64,000 nucleotides of DNA from Nostocoides sp. HKS02 (GCF_009707485.1 NZ_CP046121.1:1736001-1800000), one strand, 5' to 3'; counted from the stretch's first letter, positions 19,124-28,694 are shown. Made by a program: numbers and translations. Notes: generated by a model not told the origin, from the letters alone.

Positions 19124-19152
19124 ACTCTCCCTTCCCGGCCCTTCGGTGTCAA
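19124..19152 (-). promoter_or_regulatory. ilvB promoter
   Basis: TTGACA (19152-19147), a 17-base spacer and GAGAGT (19129-19124), placing the transcription start at about 19117, the GTG of the leader peptide. Confidence 0.75.
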
Positions 19153-19217
19153 CGGGCGAGACAGCCGGTCCCACGATCCGGACCTGTCGTCTCAGTCACA
19201 GAACGCCGCCCGTGGCC

Positions 19218-20933
19218 TCAGTCGCAGACCGCGCCGCGGCTCGCGCTGCCAACCAGCTTGCGGTACTTGCCGAGCACGCCCTTGGGGTACTTGGACGGCG
19301 GCGGCTCGAAGCCCTCTGCGCGCCGCGCGAGCTCCTCAGGCTCGACGTGGAGGTCGAGGACCCCGCGAGCCACGTCGAGGGTGATCTGGTCGCCGTCCCG
19401 GACGAACGCGATCGGCCCGGCGTCGACGGCCTCCGGCGCGACGTGGCCGACGCACAGGCCGGTGGTGCCACCGGAGAACCGGCCATCGGTGAGGAGCAGG
19501 ACCTCCTTGCCCAGGCCTGCGCCCTTGATCGCACCGGTGACGGCGAGCATCTCGCGCATGCCCGGGCCGCCCTTGGGACCCTCGTACCGGATGACGACGA
19601 CGTCGCCCGGGCTGATCGAGCCGTCGCCGACCGCATCCATCGCCGCCCGCTCGCCGTCGAAGACCCGAGCCGTGCCCTCGAAGATGTCGGAGTCGAACCC
19701 GGCCGACTTCACCACCGCGCCTTCCGGCGCCAGGGTGCCCTTGAGGATCGTGATGCCGCCGGTCTTGTGGATCGGCTTCTGCATGGCCCGCACGACCTTG
19801 CCGTCGACGTCAGGCGGCGCGATGTCGGCGAGGTTCTCGGCCATCGTCTTGCCGGTCACGGTCAGGCAGTCGCCGTGGAGCAGGCCCGCATCGAGCAGTG
19901 CGCGCATGACGACCGGCACTCCCCCGACCCGGTCGATGTCGGTCATGACGTACTGCCCGAACGGCTTGACGTCGGCCAGGTGCGGGACCTTGGCGCCGAC
20001 GCGCACGAAGTCGTCGAGGGTGAGGTCGACCTCGGCCTCGTGGGCGATGGCCAGCAGGTGCAGCACCGCGTTGGTGGAGCCACCGAACGCCATGACGACG
20101 GCGATGGCGTTCTCGAACGCCTCCTTGGTCATGATGTCGCGGGCCGTGATGCCGCGGCGCAACAGCCCCACGACGGCCTCACCGGACTTGCGCGCGAAGC
20201 CGTCGCGGCGCCGGTCCGTGGCCGGCGGGGCGGCCGATCCGGGGAGCGACATGCCGATGGCCTCGGCGACCGAGGCCATCGTGTTGGCGGTGTACATGCC
20301 GCCACACGCACCTTCGCCGGGGCAGATCGCCCGTTCGATCGCGTCGACGTCCGCGCGGGACATCAGCCCGGCGGCGCACGCACCCACCGCCTCGAAGGCG
20401 TCGATGATGGTCACCGTCTTCTCCGAGCCGTCGGAGAGCTTCGCGATGCCCGGCAGGATCGACCCGGCATACAGGAAGACGCTCGAGAGGTCGAGCCGCG
20501 CCGCGGCCATGAGCATGCCCGGCAGCGACTTGTCGCACCCGGCGAGCAGCACCGACCCGTCCAGCCGCTCGGCGTTCATGACCGTCTCGACGGAGTCCGC
20601 GATGATCTCGCGGCTCACCAGCGAGAAGTGCATGCCCTCGTGGCCCATCGAGATGCCGTCGGAGACCGAGATGGTGCCGAACTCGAGGGGGTAGCCGCCT
20701 GCGGCGTGCACGCCGTCCTTGACGGCCTTGGCGAGCCGGTCGAGCGAGAGGTTGCAGGGGGTGATCTCGTTCCACGAGCTGGCCACGCCGATCTGCGGCT
20801 TCACCCAGTCGTCGTCCCCCATGCCGACCGCGCGGAGCATGCCGCGCGCGGCCGTCTTCTCGAGGCCGTCGGTGACGTCGCGACTGCGCGGCTTGATGTC
20901 GACGCCGTCGTGGGTGGGCTCGGTGGTCGTCAT
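19218..20933 (-). CDS. ilvD: Dihydroxy-acid dehydratase
   Basis: Fe-S dehydratase giving 2-oxoisovalerate or 2-oxo-3-methylvalerate. 571 residues. The cluster-ligand cysteines are in [13 protein letters not shown] and [15 protein letters not shown], with a further Cys in VGACAAGL; the C-terminus has [13 protein letters not shown] and [11 protein letters not shown] 20933 lies 6 bases after TAGACT (20945-20940) with no Shine-Dalgarno sequence. It lies upstream of the ilvB promoter on the same strand and appears to be an independent transcription unit rather than part of ilvBNC. Confidence 0.96.
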   Translation of the reverse strand: MTTTEPTHDGVDIKPRSRDVTDGLEKTAARGMLRAVGMGDDDWVKPQIGVASSWNEITPCNLSLDRLAKAVKDGVHAAGGYPLEFGTISVSDGISMGHEGMHFSLVSREIIADSVETVMNAERLDGSVLLAGCDKSLPGMLMAAARLDLSSVFLYAGSILPGIAKLSDGSEKTVTIIDAFEAVGACAAGLMSRADVDAIERAICPGEGACGGMYTANTMASVAEAIGMSLPGSAAPPATDRRRDGFARKSGEAVVGLLRRGITARDIMTKEAFENAIAVVMAFGGSTNAVLHLLAIAHEAEVDLTLDDFVRVGAKVPHLADVKPFGQYVMTDIDRVGGVPVVMRALLDAGLLHGDCLTVTGKTMAENLADIAPPDVDGKVVRAMQKPIHKTGGITILKGTLAPEGAVVKSAGFDSDIFEGTARVFDGERAAMDAVGDGSISPGDVVVIRYEGPKGGPGMREMLAVTGAIKGAGLGKEVLLLTDGRFSGGTTGLCVGHVAPEAVDAGPIAFVRDGDQITLDVARGVLDLHVEPEELARRAEGFEPPPSKYPKGVLGKYRKLVGSASRGAVCD

Positions 20934-20939
20934 GCGCGC

Positions 20940-20945
20940 AGTCTA
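20940..20945 (-). promoter_or_regulatory. ilvD -10 box
   Basis: TAGACT on the minus strand, 6 bases before the ATG; gatC carries the identical hexamer at the same distance. Confidence 0.55.
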
Positions 20946-21060
20946 GGACGAGGGTCCACAGGGTGGGACGGCGGTCTCACCACGCAAGAGGACCTATCCG
21001 TATGCCGGGTGCGGCCGGCTGATGCCGGGTCCCGCGGGCGTGGCGGGCGGCGGGGACTGG

Positions 21061-21585
21061 TCAACCGCGACAGATGTGGCAGCGCTCCAGCCGCGCCATG
21101 CCGTAGTCGAGCCGCTGCCACGGCCCCGAGTACCGCAGCACAGCCAACGACGAGGTGGGGAACCCCGCGGCGAGACACTCGTGCGCCTGGCTCGAACCGT
21201 CGCCCTCCGTCAGCCCGCTCGCCAGCATCGCCATCGTCGGGTTGTGACCGACGACGAGGACCACCTGCGCCTCGCCCGCCGACTCGCGGACGCAGTCGAG
21301 CACGCCCCGTTCACCACCGGAGTACAGCTCGGGCGGGTACTCGATGTTCTCGCCACACGCGCCGCCCTTCTCCGCAGCCGACCACGTCTGACGGGTGCGA
21401 GCCGAGGGTGAGCAGAGGACGAGCTCGGCCCCGAGGGCGTGCTCGTGGAGCCACTGCCCGGCGACCTCGGCGTCGCGGATGCCGCGCCCGGTCAGCTCAC
21501 GCTCGTGGTCCGGCTTGCCGGCGACCTGCTCTGCCTTGGCATGGCGAAAGAGGATGAGCACCTTGTCATCGCTGGCGAGGGTCAT
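21061..21585 (-). CDS. SixA-like histidine phosphatase
   Basis: 174-residue histidine phosphatase superfamily protein. The catalytic N-terminal LFRHAKAEQ (RHx motif) and the second active-site His in VVGHNPTM are present, with SPSARTRQTW between. Size and pattern fit the short SixA branch, which removes phosphate from phosphohistidine in E. coli; in actinobacteria the substrate is not established. It carries several extra Cys residues at the C-terminus (ERCHICRG), unusual for the family. The ATG at 21585 lies 6 bases after CATGCT, suggesting a leaderless start. The 71 bases to the YhgE gene hold nothing further I can identify. Confidence 0.82.
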   Translation of the reverse strand: MTLASDDKVLILFRHAKAEQVAGKPDHERELTGRGIRDAEVAGQWLHEHALGAELVLCSPSARTRQTWSAAEKGGACGENIEYPPELYSGGERGVLDCVRESAGEAQVVLVVGHNPTMAMLASGLTEGDGSSQAHECLAAGFPTSSLAVLRYSGPWQRLDYGMARLERCHICRG

Positions 21586-21652
21586 GCCCCCAGCATGGAC
21601 CCCCGCTGCCGCAACCAACAGTCTTGACAGGGGTTGGCGGCGCGGTCGCACG

Positions 21653-23716
21653 TCACAGGGCGAGCTCGGGCTTGATCCGCAACGCAGTCCATGTGCCCGC
21701 CTTGCGTGCGGCCACGGTCGACAGGGCAAAGGCGCCTGCGAGGTAGAGCCCGAGGACGGCGAGGTCGGTGGCGAGGTTGGCCAGCGATCCGCCATACATC
21801 AGCCGGCGTATGCCGTCGACGGCATAGCTCATGGGGAGGGCCCGGTGGACGGGATGCAACGGCTCAGGGAGGGTCTGCCACGGGAACGTGCCCCCGGCGC
21901 TCACGAGCTGCAGGACCATCAACACCAGACCGAGGAACTTGCCCGGCGAGCCGAACCGCGCCGACAGCGCATGCATGATCATCACGAAGGTGAGCGACAC
22001 CGCGGCCAGGAAGCCCAGGAGCAGGACGGGGTGCTGCGCCGAGAGGCCCACCCCGCGCAGCACCACGGCATACACGAAGAGCACCTGACCCAGCCCGAGG
22101 GCAGCAGGCGCGAGCCACCCGCCGAGAGCCGTGCGCCAGCTCGGCTGGCCCGCGGCCAGGGCTCGGGACGAGAGCGGCTTGATGAGCAGGAAGAGCACGT
22201 AGGCGCCGATCCAGAGCGCGAGGCTCAGGAAGAACGGGGCCAGGCCCGCGCCATAGCTCGCCGCCGACGCCAAGGAAAGTCCTTTGACCCCAACGGGATC
22301 CCCGAGGGTCTGGGCCACCGCCTTGCGGGCCGCGGCACTCGGGTCAGGGATGGACCGAAGGCCCTGTGTGAGCCCGTCGCGCAGCTGGGTCGCGCCGGCC
22401 TCGAGCCGGTCGAGGCCGGCGGTCAGGTCGGAGGCTCCGTGCTGCAGCGCGGTGGCTCCGCCCAGTGCGGCACGCTGCCCCGTCGCGAGCTGGGCAGCCC
22501 CGACCGCGAGCCTGTGGTTGCCCGCAGCGAGGTCGTCGGCACCCGTCGCCAGCTGGCCGCTGCCCGCATCGGCCTGGTGGATCCCGGAGTGCAACGGCCC
22601 CGCTGCCGCGGCCAACCGGTCGGCGCCAGCCGCCACCTGGGCCGCGCCGTCGGAGAGCTGACCGAGCTGGTTGGCCGAGGTCTGGAGCTGGGTGTTGGCG
22701 CTCGCGAGCTGCCCCGTCAGGCCGGAGGTGGTGGCCAGGACCTGCTGGACCTGCGCCTGGGTGAAGCCGGCCGCGCGGAGCCGGCCGGCCAGCTGGCCCT
22801 GCGCCGAGACCACGGTGGACATGAATGTCTCGGAGGCGACAGCGACCCGGTTGCCGGCCGCCGCGAGCCGGGCGTTGCCCTCGGCCACCCGGTGCGCGCC
22901 ATCTGCCAGGCGCCGCGTGTCAGCCGGCATGGTCTGGGTGCCCGCATCGAGCGTCTGCAGACCGGCGTGGAGCCGATGCGCACCTGACGCGAGCCGATCG
23001 GCACCGGTGGCGGCCTGGTCGGCACCGCTGGACAGGGCGTCGCTACCCGCCACGAGCTGCCGCTCTCCTGCCACGAGCCGACCCGCACCGGTCTGGAGTC
23101 GGTGCGACCCGGCGTCCGCCGCACCCAGGCCATCGACGACCTTGGCCGCACCTGCGGCTGCAGTGCCGACCTTGTCGTGGATGGTGCTGAACCCCAGCAG
23201 CAGCTGACTCGCTGCCGTCGAGCTCACCTGCGCCGCAACGGACTTGGTCACCTGGGCGACCAGCTGGTTGGCGATGGTCCGGGAGAGGTAGTTGTTGGCG
23301 TCATTGGTCTCCACCTCGAGCTGCGCCTGTCGCGGCCGGAAGTCTGCGCTCGAGGCGAGGTCGGCCGAGAACCCCGCCGGCACGATGAGGGCGAAGTCGT
23401 AGGTGCCGTCCTGGACCCCTTGGTGCGCAGCCTCGCGCGAGACGCGGTGCCACCCGAAGCTGCGCGACCGCACGAGCTCGTTGGCCACCTGGTTACCGAC
23501 GGCCAGCCGCTCCCCCGTTGCCAGCGTCGTGCCGGCGTCCTGCACGACGACGGCTGCAGGCACCCGCGAAAGACCGGCATACGGGTCCTTGTTGGCATAG
23601 AGGTAGAGGCCGCCGTAGAGGGTCGGGACCAGGACGAGCGCGACCAGGGCTGCTCGTGGCAGCCGTCCCGCGGTGACGCGGCGCAGCTCGGTGAGGGCGA
23701 GGCGGATGGCGGTCAC
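21653..23716 (-). CDS. YhgE/Pip-family membrane protein
   Basis: 687 residues. One N-terminal membrane segment (ALVALVLVPTLYGGLYLYAN, about residues 22-41) is followed by a long extracytoplasmic region rich in Ala/Gly/Leu repeats such as QLATGADDLAAG, and five or so C-terminal membrane segments. This is the architecture of YhgE/Pip proteins, related to ABC-2 permeases. The GTG start overlaps the stop of the upstream ABC-ATPase-like gene by 4 bases, so the two are translationally coupled. A divergent TetR regulator suggests inducible export, as in other TetR-YhgE pairs; the substrate is unknown. Confidence 0.88.
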   Translation of the reverse strand: MTAIRLALTELRRVTAGRLPRAALVALVLVPTLYGGLYLYANKDPYAGLSRVPAAVVVQDAGTTLATGERLAVGNQVANELVRSRSFGWHRVSREAAHQGVQDGTYDFALIVPAGFSADLASSADFRPRQAQLEVETNDANNYLSRTIANQLVAQVTKSVAAQVSSTAASQLLLGFSTIHDKVGTAAAGAAKVVDGLGAADAGSHRLQTGAGRLVAGERQLVAGSDALSSGADQAATGADRLASGAHRLHAGLQTLDAGTQTMPADTRRLADGAHRVAEGNARLAAAGNRVAVASETFMSTVVSAQGQLAGRLRAAGFTQAQVQQVLATTSGLTGQLASANTQLQTSANQLGQLSDGAAQVAAGADRLAAAAGPLHSGIHQADAGSGQLATGADDLAAGNHRLAVGAAQLATGQRAALGGATALQHGASDLTAGLDRLEAGATQLRDGLTQGLRSIPDPSAAARKAVAQTLGDPVGVKGLSLASAASYGAGLAPFFLSLALWIGAYVLFLLIKPLSSRALAAGQPSWRTALGGWLAPAALGLGQVLFVYAVVLRGVGLSAQHPVLLLGFLAAVSLTFVMIMHALSARFGSPGKFLGLVLMVLQLVSAGGTFPWQTLPEPLHPVHRALPMSYAVDGIRRLMYGGSLANLATDLAVLGLYLAGAFALSTVAARKAGTWTALRIKPELAL

Positions 23717-24334
23717 GCGCTGACTCCCAGCTCGTAGTGAACCGGCTGGCCGAGGTGCCGGGCGGTGGCATGCGTGCACTGGACGACGACGGTGAGCCCG
23801 CTGGCGGCCAGGCTTTGCGCGGTCTGCCACCAGTGACCGGGGTCGCCACCAAGGCGGTCGGGCGCGGCGAGGACGAGCACCCGGGTCTGCGCCCGTGAGG
23901 CCGCGATGTCCATGAGCAGCACGGTGCGTTCGTGCGCGGGGACGGTCTCGAAGCGGGAGCTGGCCAGCCCCCCCCTGCCCCCGCCCGGCGAGGAATGCTC
24001 GGGTGGCCGCACGCCGGGCCGGACGACCCGCGAGGGCAAGCTGCTCGGCGACCACCGCCCGGACCTTCAGGGCCGGCTCGGGCGAGGTGACCTCCGGAAG
24101 GTCCACCAGGGCCACGTGCCGCCGTCGCATCTCGGGATCCTCGCTGCCGTCGAGCGTGACCGACCCAGCCGAGAGGGCGAGTCGCCCACCCAGGGCCAGG
24201 GCGAGGGCCACGTGGCCGTAACCCGGGTCCCCCGCCACGACGGTCACCTGTCCCGGCGCTGCGGCGAGGCTGGTCGGCAGCAGCAGTGGGTCGTGCGTCC
24301 CCGCGACGCCCACCTGGTCGGCGACAAGCTCCAT
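23713..24334 (-). pseudogene. ABC-ATPase-like protein, frameshifted at an 8-G tract
   Basis: From ATG 24334 the frame reads MELVADQVGVAGTHDPLLLP, a GDPGYGHVALALALGGRL Walker A-like stretch and VALVDLPEVTSPE, typical of the degenerate ABC ATP-binding partners of YhgE proteins. At the C8 run 23968-23975 (G8 on the coding strand) the frame is lost; removing one G joins it to the frame ending with ERTVLLMDIAASRAQTRVLV and TAQSLAASGLTVVVQCTHA and a stop at 23713. The total of 622 bases is one more than a multiple of three. The Walker A sequence lacks the usual GKS/T, so ATP hydrolysis is doubtful even in the repaired protein. Sequence error is the simplest explanation. Confidence 0.7.
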
Positions 24335-24373
24335 GTCCACCCCTGTCCGGCGCCGCGATCGTGCGCGCCTGTC

Positions 24374-24407
24374 GATACACATCTGTATTCAATACAGGAG
24401 TGTATTC
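24374..24407. promoter_or_regulatory. TetR operator over divergent promoters
   Basis: Core palindrome CTGTATT-C-AATACAG (24383-24397), flanked by a second pair GATACAC (24374-24380) and GTGTATT (24400-24406) with one mismatch. It overlaps the -10 box TATTCT (24403-24408) of the regulator and lies 40-70 bases upstream of the divergent ATPase-like gene. Confidence 0.8.
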
Positions 24408-24414
24408 TCGGCGC

Positions 24415-25083
24415 ATGTCCTTCGCCACCGAGCCCGAGGTGACTCCCACCACCCCCCGTCGGCGCACCGCCCGCCGGGAGGCGACCCGGCTGCGGATCCT
24501 CGCCGCGGCCGAGGACGTCTTCGCCGAGCGCGGGTTCCACGGGGCGAGTGTCGAGGACATCTGCGAGCGCGCCGAGTTCACCCGCGGAGCGTTCTACTCC
24601 AACTTCGCCAGCAAGGACGAGCTGGTGCTCGAGCTCTTCCAGCAGCACGTCACTCGGCTGCAGGCCGCCATCGCCGAGGTGGCGGCGCGCCCCGGGCTGC
24701 CGCTCGCCGAGGTCTTCGAGGCGGTGTTCGAGGTCTGGACCGGCGAGCCCGAGGCGCGCAGGCGCTGGTACCTGCTGACCGGTGAGTTCGCCCTGCACGC
24801 CTTGCGCGACCAGGACGTCCGCCAGGCGTGGATCGCCGTCCAGGGTCAGGTGCGCCGCGAGCTCGCCACCCTGGTGGACCAGATCGCTGTCGCCCATGGC
24901 GTGGCCGCCACGATCCCCACCGAGGACTTCGTGCGGATCGTCACGGCCGTCTTCCAGGGCGGGCTCGGCCAGCACCTGCTCGACCCACAGACCGTCCCGG
25001 CCGGCTCGCTGGAGCGCGAGTTCCTCCCGCTGCTCGTCGCAGCCGTGAGCACGCAACCAAAGGGCCACGCAGCACCCCGCTAA
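24415..25083 (+). CDS. TetR-family transcriptional regulator
   Basis: 222 residues. The N-terminal helix-turn-helix runs from [20 protein letters not shown] through [20 protein letters not shown] and [10 protein letters not shown]; the C-terminal ligand domain is family-variable. It is divergent from the YhgE pair and surely controls it through the nested palindrome between them. The ATG at 24415 lies 6 bases after TATTCT, implying a leaderless, autoregulated transcript. The frame extends upstream to 24286 but through the operator, so that is not coding. Confidence 0.92.
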   Translation: MSFATEPEVTPTTPRRRTARREATRLRILAAAEDVFAERGFHGASVEDICERAEFTRGAFYSNFASKDELVLELFQQHVTRLQAAIAEVAARPGLPLAEVFEAVFEVWTGEPEARRRWYLLTGEFALHALRDQDVRQAWIAVQGQVRRELATLVDQIAVAHGVAATIPTEDFVRIVTAVFQGGLGQHLLDPQTVPAGSLEREFLPLLVAAVSTQPKGHAAPR

Positions 25084-25163
25084 CCTCGTGGCACCACGAC
25101 GGCGTGAGTCGGCCGCGACCCGGCCGACGGCACACCCGTCCTGACAGCGAGGTGAGAACCCCC

Positions 25164-26273
25164 ATGACGCAGGCGCCCCACCTGGTGGACGTGCACGCAT
25201 CCGAGCCGGTCGACCGGAGCTGGCTCGACGAGGCGGTGCGCCGCATCCAGGCCGACGCCAACCGCAGCGCCGACACCCACCTGGTCCACCTGCCGATCCC
25301 GGGGCTGCCGGACGTCGACCTCTACCTCAAGGACGAGTCGACCCATCCCACCGGGAGCCTCAAGCACCGGCTCGCGCGGTCGCTGTTCCTCTACGCCCTC
25401 TGCAACGGTCAGCTGCGCGAGGGCACGACGGTCATCGAGGCGTCGAGCGGCTCCACGGCCGTCAGCGAGGCCTACTTCGCCCGGATGCTCGGGCTGCCGT
25501 TCATCGCCGTCATGGTCGCATCCACGAGTCCGGAGAAGATCGCCCTCATCGAGCGCGAGGGTGGCCGCTGCCACCTCGTGGCCGACGCCGGCGAGGTGTA
25601 CGAGGTGGCGCGGCGGCTGGCCGAGGACCTCGGCGGCCACTACCTCGACCAGTTCACCTTCGCCGAGCGGGCGACCGACTGGCGGGGCAACAACAACATC
25701 GCCGAGTCGATCTTCGACCAGATGCTCCTCGAGCGGCATCCGGTGCCCCGCTGGGTCGTCGTCGGAGCCGGGACGGGCGGCACCAGCGCGACCATCGGGC
25801 GCTACGTGCGCTACCGCGGGCTGGCCAGCGAGGTCTGCGTCGTCGACCCCGAGCGGTCCGCCTTCCTGCCTGCATTCCAGGGCGACGAGCGCGGCGTGGC
25901 CACGGCGTGTGGGTCACGCATCGAGGGCATCGGGAGGCCCCGGGTCGAGCCGAGCTTCGTGCCGGCCGTGGTCGACCGGATGATGCTCGTCCCCGATGCC
26001 GCCTCGGTCGCCGGCATGCGCTTCCTGGCTGCGCGCACGGGCCTGCGACCGGGCGCGTCGACGGGCACCAACCTCTACGGTGCGCTGCGGCTGGCCTGCG
26101 AGCTCGCCGAACGCGGCGAGGGCGGCAGCATCGTCTCGCTCTTGTGTGACGGGGCCGAGCGGTATGCCGGGACGTACCGCAACGACGCGTGGCTCGCCGA
26201 GCGTGGATGGGACCTCGAGCCGTATGACGACGTCCTCACCCGGGCCTGGGACAGCGGCGTCTGGACCGGCTGA
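25164..26273 (+). CDS. PLP-dependent L-cysteine desulfhydrase-like protein (Cds1 type)
   Basis: 369-residue fold-type II PLP enzyme of the cysteine synthase family, most like mycobacterial Cds1 (Rv3684), which degrades cysteine to sulfide, ammonia and pyruvate. The pyridoxal lysine is in [14 protein letters not shown], followed by [19 protein letters not shown] and the phosphate-binding [14 protein letters not shown]. Compared with CysK it has an N-terminal extension and the KH instead of KD/KN after Ser-Leu. ATG 25164 has GAGGTGA 8 bases upstream. It stands alone between the TetR gene and a convergent MoaD-like gene. A cysteine or O-acetylserine synthase role cannot be excluded. Confidence 0.82.
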   Translation: MTQAPHLVDVHASEPVDRSWLDEAVRRIQADANRSADTHLVHLPIPGLPDVDLYLKDESTHPTGSLKHRLARSLFLYALCNGQLREGTTVIEASSGSTAVSEAYFARMLGLPFIAVMVASTSPEKIALIEREGGRCHLVADAGEVYEVARRLAEDLGGHYLDQFTFAERATDWRGNNNIAESIFDQMLLERHPVPRWVVVGAGTGGTSATIGRYVRYRGLASEVCVVDPERSAFLPAFQGDERGVATACGSRIEGIGRPRVEPSFVPAVVDRMMLVPDAASVAGMRFLAARTGLRPGASTGTNLYGALRLACELAERGEGGSIVSLLCDGAERYAGTYRNDAWLAERGWDLEPYDDVLTRAWDSGVWTG

Positions 26274-26288
26274 GGACGCGGCTCAGCC
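26268..26288. terminator. Hairpin overlapping two convergent stop codons
   Basis: GGCTGAG (26268-26274) and CTCAGCC (26282-26288) form a short hairpin that includes the TGA of the Cds1-like gene and the TGA of the MoaD-like gene on the other strand. Confidence 0.5.
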
Positions 26289-26567
26289 GCCTGAAACGGC
26301 GTTGATGACGTGGACGGTCGAGCTCGGCGTCACCGGCGTGCCCACTCCGGCGGCCCGCTTGGCATCCTCGCCGTCGACGAAGACGTTGACGTGACGGCGG
26401 ATCTCGCCCCGCTCGTCGCGCACCCTCGTGCCCAGGATCGGCCACGGCTCGAATGCCGCGTCGAGGACCTGGCCGAGGGGGGCATTGGCGTCCAGCTCCA
26501 CCGGAAGCTCGGCAACGCCCCCGACCAGGTCGCGCAACATGCCGGGCAGCACCACGCGCACCGTCAT
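26283..26567 (-). CDS. MoaD/ThiS-like beta-grasp protein
   Basis: 94 residues beginning MTVRVVLPGMLRDLVGGVAE and ending in Gly-Gly after STVHVINAVSG, the C-terminal diglycine that sulfur carriers and ubiquitin-like proteins need for activation. ARPRVRDE-type loops and the VNVFVDGEDAKR segment fit a beta-grasp fold. Its ATG overlaps the stop of the beta-propeller gene upstream by 4 bases (ATGA), so the two are made together. No moaE, moeB or thiF homologue is in the window. The function of this pair is unknown to me; a sulfur-transfer or protein-tagging role is speculation. Confidence 0.82.
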   Translation of the reverse strand: MTVRVVLPGMLRDLVGGVAELPVELDANAPLGQVLDAAFEPWPILGTRVRDERGEIRRHVNVFVDGEDAKRAAGVGTPVTPSSTVHVINAVSGG

Positions 26568-27649
26568 GACAGGGTGACCGCCCGCACGCACAGGACGTCC
26601 GGGAGCTGCTCGGCAATGCGGGTGAAGGACTCGCCGCCATCGGTCGAGGCGTAGACCTCGCCGTTGCGGGTGCCGAAGTACAAGCCCGGCTCGTCGTCGG
26701 TGTCGGTGCCCGCGGCGTCGCGCAGGACGTTGGTGTAGCTCGGCGAGGGCAGCCCCTGCGCCTGGGTGCGCCAGGTCGCGCCGGCGTCGTCGCTGCGCTG
26801 CACCTGGAGCTGGGCACCCGGCGGGATGCGCTCACCGTCGGAGGCGATCGGCACCAGCCAGAGGGAGTCGCCCTGCGTCGGATGGGCGACCGCGGTCATG
26901 CCGAAGTTGGTCGGGAGCCCCTCCTCGATGGAGGTCCACGTGACCCCGTCGTCGTCGGAGCGGTAGACACCGCGGTGGTTCTGGGCGTAGAGCTGCGTCG
27001 GCTTGGCGGTGTCGCGAGCAACCTTGTGGACGCACTGCCCGAACTCGGGCCACTCGTCGTGCGGCATGAAGTACGCCCGGATGCCGGTGTTGCCCGGGCT
27101 CCAGGAGGCGCCACCGTCACGGGTGTTGTAGACCCCGCCGGTGCTCATCGCCACGAGCATGGACTGGGGGTCGGTCGGGTTGGGCAGCACCGTGTGGATG
27201 GCCCCTCCGCCGAAACCCTCGCCCCACTCGGGCCGGTGCGGGTGCTCCCACAGCCCGCGGTTGAGCTCGAACGTCTCGCCGCCATCGGCACTGCGCCACA
27301 GTCCCTGCGGCTCGGTGCCGGCCCAGACGACCTGGTCGTCATGCGGGTCGGCCACCAGCTGCCAGGTCGCCTTGAGGGCCGTGTCGGTGTCGGCCGGGAA
27401 GGCGATCGAGCCCTCGGGGCGCTCCGCCCAGGTGGCGCCGAGGTCGTCGGAGTGCTGCAGCGACGGGCCCCAGTGCGAGGACCGGAACCCGACCAGCAGC
27501 CGCGGCGACCCGCGACGGGTGTCGAACAGGAGCGAGAGCACCTCGCTCATCAGGAAATGGGGCCCCTCGAGCTGCCACGAGACCCGATCCGTGCTCCGCG
27601 CCAGCCAGAGCCCCTTGCGCGTCCCGATGCCCACCACGGTTTCGCTCAT
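26564..27649 (-). CDS. BNR/Asp-box beta-propeller protein (sialidase-like fold)
   Basis: 361 residues with repeated Asp-box motifs: SDDLGATWAE, SADGGETFEL, TRDGGASWSP, SDDDGVTWTS, SDDAGATWRT and STDGGESFTR, evenly spaced as in a six- to seven-bladed propeller. No signal peptide is visible (it starts MSETVVGIGTRKGLWLARST), so it is probably cytoplasmic, which is unusual for a sialidase and argues against that activity. ATG 27649 lies 7 bases after CATGCT (27662-27657). It is translationally coupled to the MoaD-like gene, a pairing I recall from other actinobacteria without an assigned role. Confidence 0.85.
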   Translation of the reverse strand: MSETVVGIGTRKGLWLARSTDRVSWQLEGPHFLMSEVLSLLFDTRRGSPRLLVGFRSSHWGPSLQHSDDLGATWAERPEGSIAFPADTDTALKATWQLVADPHDDQVVWAGTEPQGLWRSADGGETFELNRGLWEHPHRPEWGEGFGGGAIHTVLPNPTDPQSMLVAMSTGGVYNTRDGGASWSPGNTGIRAYFMPHDEWPEFGQCVHKVARDTAKPTQLYAQNHRGVYRSDDDGVTWTSIEEGLPTNFGMTAVAHPTQGDSLWLVPIASDGERIPPGAQLQVQRSDDAGATWRTQAQGLPSPSYTNVLRDAAGTDTDDEPGLYFGTRNGEVYASTDGGESFTRIAEQLPDVLCVRAVTLS

Positions 27650-27750
27650 GGGGCCCAGCATGGCACCGATGACCGACAGGGACCACGGCCCGGCAGCGCC
27701 GCAGGGAGACCGCCGCAGGAAGCCAAGGCGCCGGGTCAGCCCGGACCCGC

Positions 27751-28668
27751 TCAGACCAGGTTGCGCAAGGGCCGGCCCGCGGCATACGCCCCGAGCTGCT
27801 CGCGGAGCAGGCGCGCGGCGCGGGGCATGAACGCCGTGGACGCCCCACCGACATGGGGCGTGATGAGCACGCCAGGGGCACCCCAGAGGGGATGGTCCTC
27901 GGGTAGCGGCTCGGGGTCGGTGACGTCGAGGGCAGCCCGAAGGCGCCCCGAGGCGGTGTGCCTGACGAGGGCAGCGGTGTCGACGACGCCGCCGCGGGCG
28001 ACGTTGACGAGCAGGCCGCCGTCGGGCATCGCCGCGAGAAAGTCCTCGTCGACGAGCTGCGCGGTGCGCTCGCTGAGCGGGACCACGACGATGACCACGT
28101 CGTGCCGCGGGAGGAGGTCGGGCAGCTCCTCGACCCCGTGGACTGACGGCACCAGTGCGTCACCCGTGCGCGCCCGGCTGGCGACCGCCGTGACCTGCAC
28201 CTCGAACGGCAGGAGCCTGGCGGCGATCGCGCGACCGATCGAGCCGTACCCGAGGACGAGGACGCGCCGGTCGGCCAGGGCCGGATGGATCGTCGTCGGG
28301 AGCCATCGGCCCTCCCGCTGGGCCGCGAAGAACTCGGGGAAGTCGCGCAGCGAGGCCAGTGTCAGCGCGAGCGCGAGCTCGGCCGTGGAGGCGTCGTGCA
28401 CCCCCGCCGCATTGGCCAGCCGCACGCCCTCGGGCAGGGCGCTCTGCACGTCCTCGTACCCGGCGGTGAGCAGCTGGACGAGGTCCACCCCGGGGGTGTG
28501 ACGCAGCGCCGGGATCCGTGCACCGCCGCCGACGTAGGGCGGCACGACGACCCGGACCTCCTCGGCGCGCTCGGGCACCCCGTCGAGTTCCCAGACGGCG
28601 AGCTCCAGACCCGGCACCGCCCCCACCGCGTCGATCCATTCCTGGCCAGGAAGCGTCACGAGCGTCAT
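27751..28668 (-). CDS. D-isomer-specific 2-hydroxyacid dehydrogenase
   Basis: 305 residues. NAD-binding VLVLGYGSIGRAIAARL (about residues 138-154), the active-site Arg in LVNVARGGVVDTAAL, and the catalytic His in ITPHVGGAS are all present, so it should be active. The family covers glyoxylate, hydroxypyruvate, phosphoglycerate and formate dehydrogenases; nothing here fixes the substrate. ATG 28668 lies 6 bases after TAGCGT. It is divergent from the sugar dehydrogenase lipoprotein with only 31 bases between the start codons. Confidence 0.88.
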   Translation of the reverse strand: MTLVTLPGQEWIDAVGAVPGLELAVWELDGVPERAEEVRVVVPPYVGGGARIPALRHTPGVDLVQLLTAGYEDVQSALPEGVRLANAAGVHDASTAELALALTLASLRDFPEFFAAQREGRWLPTTIHPALADRRVLVLGYGSIGRAIAARLLPFEVQVTAVASRARTGDALVPSVHGVEELPDLLPRHDVVIVVVPLSERTAQLVDEDFLAAMPDGGLLVNVARGGVVDTAALVRHTASGRLRAALDVTDPEPLPEDHPLWGAPGVLITPHVGGASTAFMPRAARLLREQLGAYAAGRPLRNLV

Positions 28669-28674
28669 GCGCCA

Positions 28675-28694
28675 ACGCTAGACCGCCGCACAAT
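28675..28694. promoter_or_regulatory. Overlapping divergent promoters
   Basis: TAGCGT (minus, 28680-28675) serves the hydroxyacid dehydrogenase and CACAAT (plus, 28689-28694) the lipoprotein gene. The start codons are 31 bases apart, so each promoter's -35 region must lie inside the other gene and the two polymerases cannot bind together. Confidence 0.45.

Noticed and set aside
21653..24382. Single 909-residue ATPase-permease fusion
   Set aside because: The middle stretch is an Arg/Pro-rich off-frame reading; the proper C-terminus of the ATPase-like protein is in another frame and overlaps the YhgE start by 4 bases.
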